Source of the DNA: an uncultured Porphyromonadaceae bacterium
GTDB lineage: Bacteria; Bacteroidota; Bacteroidia; Bacteroidales; Paludibacteraceae
DNA: 7,692 nucleotides
Assembly (NCBI GenBank): GCA_937898265.1
Contig: CALEJM010000215.1
Coordinates: forward strand, 1 to 7,692
Reading direction: 5' to 3'
This document shows, one piece after another, positions 5,268 through 7,692 of this stretch. The notes beneath the pieces were generated by a model. The model did no database searches and had not been told where the DNA came from. It saw nothing but the letters and a program-made list of their open reading frames with translations. The translations under genes were made by a program, and so were the position numbers. Numbering within the stretch: position 1 is the first letter of the stretch; every line of letters starts with the position of its first letter.

Positions 5268-7391
5268 ATGAATAAGATTTACAAACGATGGCTACAGCTA
5301 TCGGACGTTCAAAAGCATAAATATCAAACTCTTATATATGCTGGTTTCCTCGTAGTGAGCATTGTGGTGGTCTACCTCTGTATGTTGCCACACTCCACCC
5401 GCTTCAACTTCGAGTACGAAATCAACAAACCTTGGCACTACGACAACCTGACTGCCGAGGAGGAAATACCTATCTACAACACGACTGCCGACAAACAACG
5501 CATCAAAGACAGCATGATGCGCTACTATCAGCCCTACTACAACATCGACTACACGGCTAAAGAGAAGGCTTACCAGTATGTAGAGAAAAACAGTAGCAAC
5601 CTCAGCGACATAGAGTTGAAGACACTCCGAGGCGTACTGGAAGACATCTACGCACAAGGCATCATCGCCAACAAGAAATACGAATTATACAAGGATAAAG
5701 AGGTGAGTCAGTTGCTGATGATCGACACCAATAGCGTTGTCACTCGTCGTAGAACCAACGAGATATACTCCTGCGAGACGGCCTTCGAGAGTCTGCGCAC
5801 ACAATGCGCCGCCGCCGGCATCCGAAACAACAAAATCGACCTCGACCACTGCATCTACGAAAACCTGATTTTTGACAAAGAGAAATCCGAGAGTTTCAAC
5901 AAAGAGATTCTGGAGACCCCACTGCTGAGCAAAGACACGATTCAGAAAGGCGAAATCATCATCAGTCGCGGCGAAATCATCACCTCGGAACACTATCGCA
6001 AACTGGAATCGGTGCGCAAATACTATAGCGAATCCAACTCCAGACAACACAACGACACCATCTCCATCTGGCTCACACTCGGACGCTTACTGCTCATCAC
6101 AGGACTCTTGCTCTTCTTTGGCATCTACATCTACCTGTTCCGCCCACGCTACTTCGAGAGCATCCGAAGCATGGCCTACTTCATGGTGGTCATCGTAGGC
6201 ATGGTGGCTTTGAGTTCTGCCGTGCTGACCTTCTCCAACTTCGGTCCGTACGTCATTCCGTTCGCCCTGTTGCCTATCATGGTACGCGCTTTCTTTGACT
6301 CACGCACAGCACTTTACGCACATATCATCACGATTCTCATCATCTCAATGATCGTTGAGTTGCCTTATCTGTTTGTCACCATCGAAATCATCGTCGGCAT
6401 GTTGGCGGTGTCGAGTATGAAACAGATGACGCGCCGCTCACAGTTGGTAACCACAGCGTTGGCAGTATTCCTCGCCTACTCTTTAACCTACGTTGCCTTC
6501 TGCCTCATCACCGAGAACTCACTCCAGGGAATCCACCCTCAGATGTTTATCAAATTCTTGGCAAGCAGCATCTTGCTCTTCTTTGCCTACGTCTTGATTT
6601 TCATCTTTGAGAAGATATTCGGCTTCCTCTCCGACGTCACCCTCGTGGAACTCTCCAACATCAACTCTAAGTTGCTGATGGAGCTCTCGTCGGAAGCACC
6701 CGGTTCGTTCCAACACGTGCTGCAAGTGGCCAACCTGGCTGCCACCTGTGCCGCCGCCATCGACGGCAACGTTCTGCTCACCCGTACAGGCGCCCTCTAC
6801 CACGATATCGGCAAGAAAACCAACCCGTTGCTCTACACCGAGAACCAAGCTGGCGGCGAAAACGCACTCAACAAATTGCCGCTGGACGAGGCCGCACAAG
6901 TGATTATCTCTCACGTAACCGAAGGTGTCAGGATTGCCCGCAAAGGAGGTCTGCCACCACAAATTATCCGCTTCATCCAAACCCACCACGCCAAGAGCAA
7001 AACCAAGTATTTCTACTATACCTATAAGAACCAATTCCCTGACGCAGAGATTGATGAGTCAAAGTTCACCTATCCTGGTCCGCTGCCAAAAAGCAAGGAG
7101 GAGGTCTTAGTGATGATTGCCGACGCCGTAGAAGCGGCTTCACGCAGTCTGAAATACTACAACAACGAAACTATCAGCGACTTGGTAGACAAAATCGTCA
7201 AATCGCAAATCGACGAGGGCTCATTTGCCAACGCCGACATCACCTTCAATCAGATTGAGACCGTGAAGAGCATACTCAAGGACCGCCTCCTCAGCATGTA
7301 CCACACTCGCATCAGCTACCCTGAACTCAAGAAAAAAGAAGGCGAAAATGCTGATAACAACGACTCCACACCAACAGAAGAGAAGAAATAG
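5268..7391 (+). CDS. pgpH: PgpH-type 7TM-HD phosphodiesterase, probable c-di-AMP hydrolase
   Basis: The protein has 707 residues, close to the usual size of PgpH proteins (about 700-720). The order is: a short cytoplasmic N-terminus; a first transmembrane segment at about 21-42; a large extracytoplasmic 7TMR-HDED-like domain to about 262; a block of about six membrane segments from 267 to 447; a cytoplasmic HD domain at about 475-630; and a charged tail (KKKEGENADNNDSTPTEEKK). The metal site is complete as read: H483 (SFQHVLQVANLA), H512-D513 in YHDIGKK, H549 (ISHVTEG), H573-H574 (QTHHAKSK) and D619 (MIADAVEAASRS). The family hydrolyses cyclic di-AMP to pApA and so affects envelope and osmotic homeostasis. 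The start lies just downstream of a -7 element. The next gene begins 3 bp after the stop, so the two are very likely co-transcribed. Confidence 0.94.
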   Translation: MNKIYKRWLQLSDVQKHKYQTLIYAGFLVVSIVVVYLCMLPHSTRFNFEYEINKPWHYDNLTAEEEIPIYNTTADKQRIKDSMMRYYQPYYNIDYTAKEKAYQYVEKNSSNLSDIELKTLRGVLEDIYAQGIIANKKYELYKDKEVSQLLMIDTNSVVTRRRTNEIYSCETAFESLRTQCAAAGIRNNKIDLDHCIYENLIFDKEKSESFNKEILETPLLSKDTIQKGEIIISRGEIITSEHYRKLESVRKYYSESNSRQHNDTISIWLTLGRLLLITGLLLFFGIYIYLFRPRYFESIRSMAYFMVVIVGMVALSSAVLTFSNFGPYVIPFALLPIMVRAFFDSRTALYAHIITILIISMIVELPYLFVTIEIIVGMLAVSSMKQMTRRSQLVTTALAVFLAYSLTYVAFCLITENSLQGIHPQMFIKFLASSILLFFAYVLIFIFEKIFGFLSDVTLVELSNINSKLLMELSSEAPGSFQHVLQVANLAATCAAAIDGNVLLTRTGALYHDIGKKTNPLLYTENQAGGENALNKLPLDEAAQVIISHVTEGVRIARKGGLPPQIIRFIQTHHAKSKTKYFYYTYKNQFPDAEIDESKFTYPGPLPKSKEEVLVMIADAVEAASRSLKYYNNETISDLVDKIVKSQIDEGSFANADITFNQIETVKSILKDRLLSMYHTRISYPELKKKEGENADNNDSTPTEEKK

Positions 7392-7394
7392 ACA

Positions 7395-7692
7395 ATGAAT
7401 AAACTGACACAAAAAATCATCGCATACGGCCTTCCACTCGCACTCGTGGTGCTGGTGGCTACCAAGGTGATTTTCTTCCGCATCGACCTCACACAGGAGA
7501 AACGTTTCTCCATCTCAAAGAATACCGCCGAACTGCTCCAGAAGGTTGAGAAACCGATTCGCGTGGAAATCTATCTGGAGAGCGGTGCCGACGCCGACCT
7601 CGCCCGACTGAAGCATGCCACCCACGACATGATTGAGGAGTTTGACATCCGCAGCAAGGCACGCATCACCTATCACGACAACTATCCCTCGG
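7395..7692 (+). CDS. gldG: GldG-like ABC-transporter auxiliary protein, N-terminal part; cut by right edge
   Basis: Ninety-nine codons are visible from ATG 7395 to the window end. A membrane anchor (residues about 9-28, IAYGLPLALVVLVATKVIFF) is followed by FRIDLTQEKRFSISKNTAELL and then KPIRVEIYLESGADADLARL with HDMIEEFDIRS. This is the characteristic opening of GldG / ABC_transp_aux proteins: Asp-Leu-Thr-x-Glu-Lys-Arg after the anchor, then a strand predicted to begin the extracytoplasmic domain. In gliding Bacteroidetes, GldG works with GldA and GldF as an ABC transporter; non-gliding relatives keep homologues of unclear role. The ATG lies 3 bp after the pgpH stop, indicating one operon. 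Most of the protein lies outside the window, so completeness cannot be judged. Confidence 0.85.
   Translation, partial: MNKLTQKIIAYGLPLALVVLVATKVIFFRIDLTQEKRFSISKNTAELLQKVEKPIRVEIYLESGADADLARLKHATHDMIEEFDIRSKARITYHDNYPS

Noticed and set aside
1..7692. CRISPR arrays, tRNA or rRNA genes, insertion-sequence ends, phage genes
   Set aside because: Reading both strands showed no regularly spaced repeats, no cloverleaf or rRNA-like sequence, and no transposase, integrase or phage structural motifs.

Overview
The window looks like chromosomal DNA from a Bacteroidales bacterium, most likely Prevotellaceae. The evidence is a set of Bacteroidetes-type promoters (TAnnTTTG -7 elements, one with a TTTG -33 element 19 bp upstream), starts without strong Shine-Dalgarno sequences, a DUF6029-type outer-membrane protein, a GldG-like protein and a PgpH-type HD phosphodiesterase. 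The assignment rests on family recognition only; no search was run.

Layout. From about 4750 down to the left edge everything reads on the minus strand; from 5237 to the right edge everything reads on the plus strand. In transcription order the minus-strand block is: an ArsR-family repressor (4697-4362), a 79-residue thioredoxin-fold protein (4268-4029), an exported ArsF-like CxxC protein (4020-3550), an ArsG-like CcdA/DsbD-type membrane protein (3528-2815), and an ArsP-type permease (2808-1840). After a 166-bp gap with its own promoter comes an exported TlpA-like thioredoxin (1673-1188), then a stable hairpin, then an open frame running off the left edge (1084-1). About 490 bp without a convincing gene separates the two transcription directions. 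The plus-strand unit is pgpH (5268-7391), followed 3 bp later by the start of a GldG-like gene that is cut by the right edge.

How the genes may work together. The five-gene ars-like cluster is compact, with gaps of 8, 21 and 6 bp after the second gene. Its promoter is almost ideal for Bacteroidetes, and the -7 element is exactly the 8-bp centre of a perfect TGTTCG-N8-CGAACA inverted repeat, a convincing autoregulatory ArsR operator. A degenerate second copy with the same 8-bp spacing lies between arsR and the thioredoxin gene. The products have cysteine pairs on both sides of and within the membrane: cytoplasmic C11/C14, membrane C31/C152, and periplasmic C60/C63. They could form a thiol relay that drives a reductive metalloid or organoarsenical chemistry outside the cytoplasm, combined with efflux by the permease. 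The published ArsF/ArsG names (nitroaromatic arsenical reduction and export) fit, but the true substrate cannot be read from sequence.

The main anomaly is at the left edge. One uninterrupted frame starts as a DUF6029 outer-membrane protein and changes, near residue 222 (about base 420), into the C-terminal part of a calcineurin-like metallophosphoesterase that has lost its N-terminal metal-binding half. Isoleucine codon use changes at the same point. A chimeric contig end is the simplest explanation; a real recombination product is the alternative.
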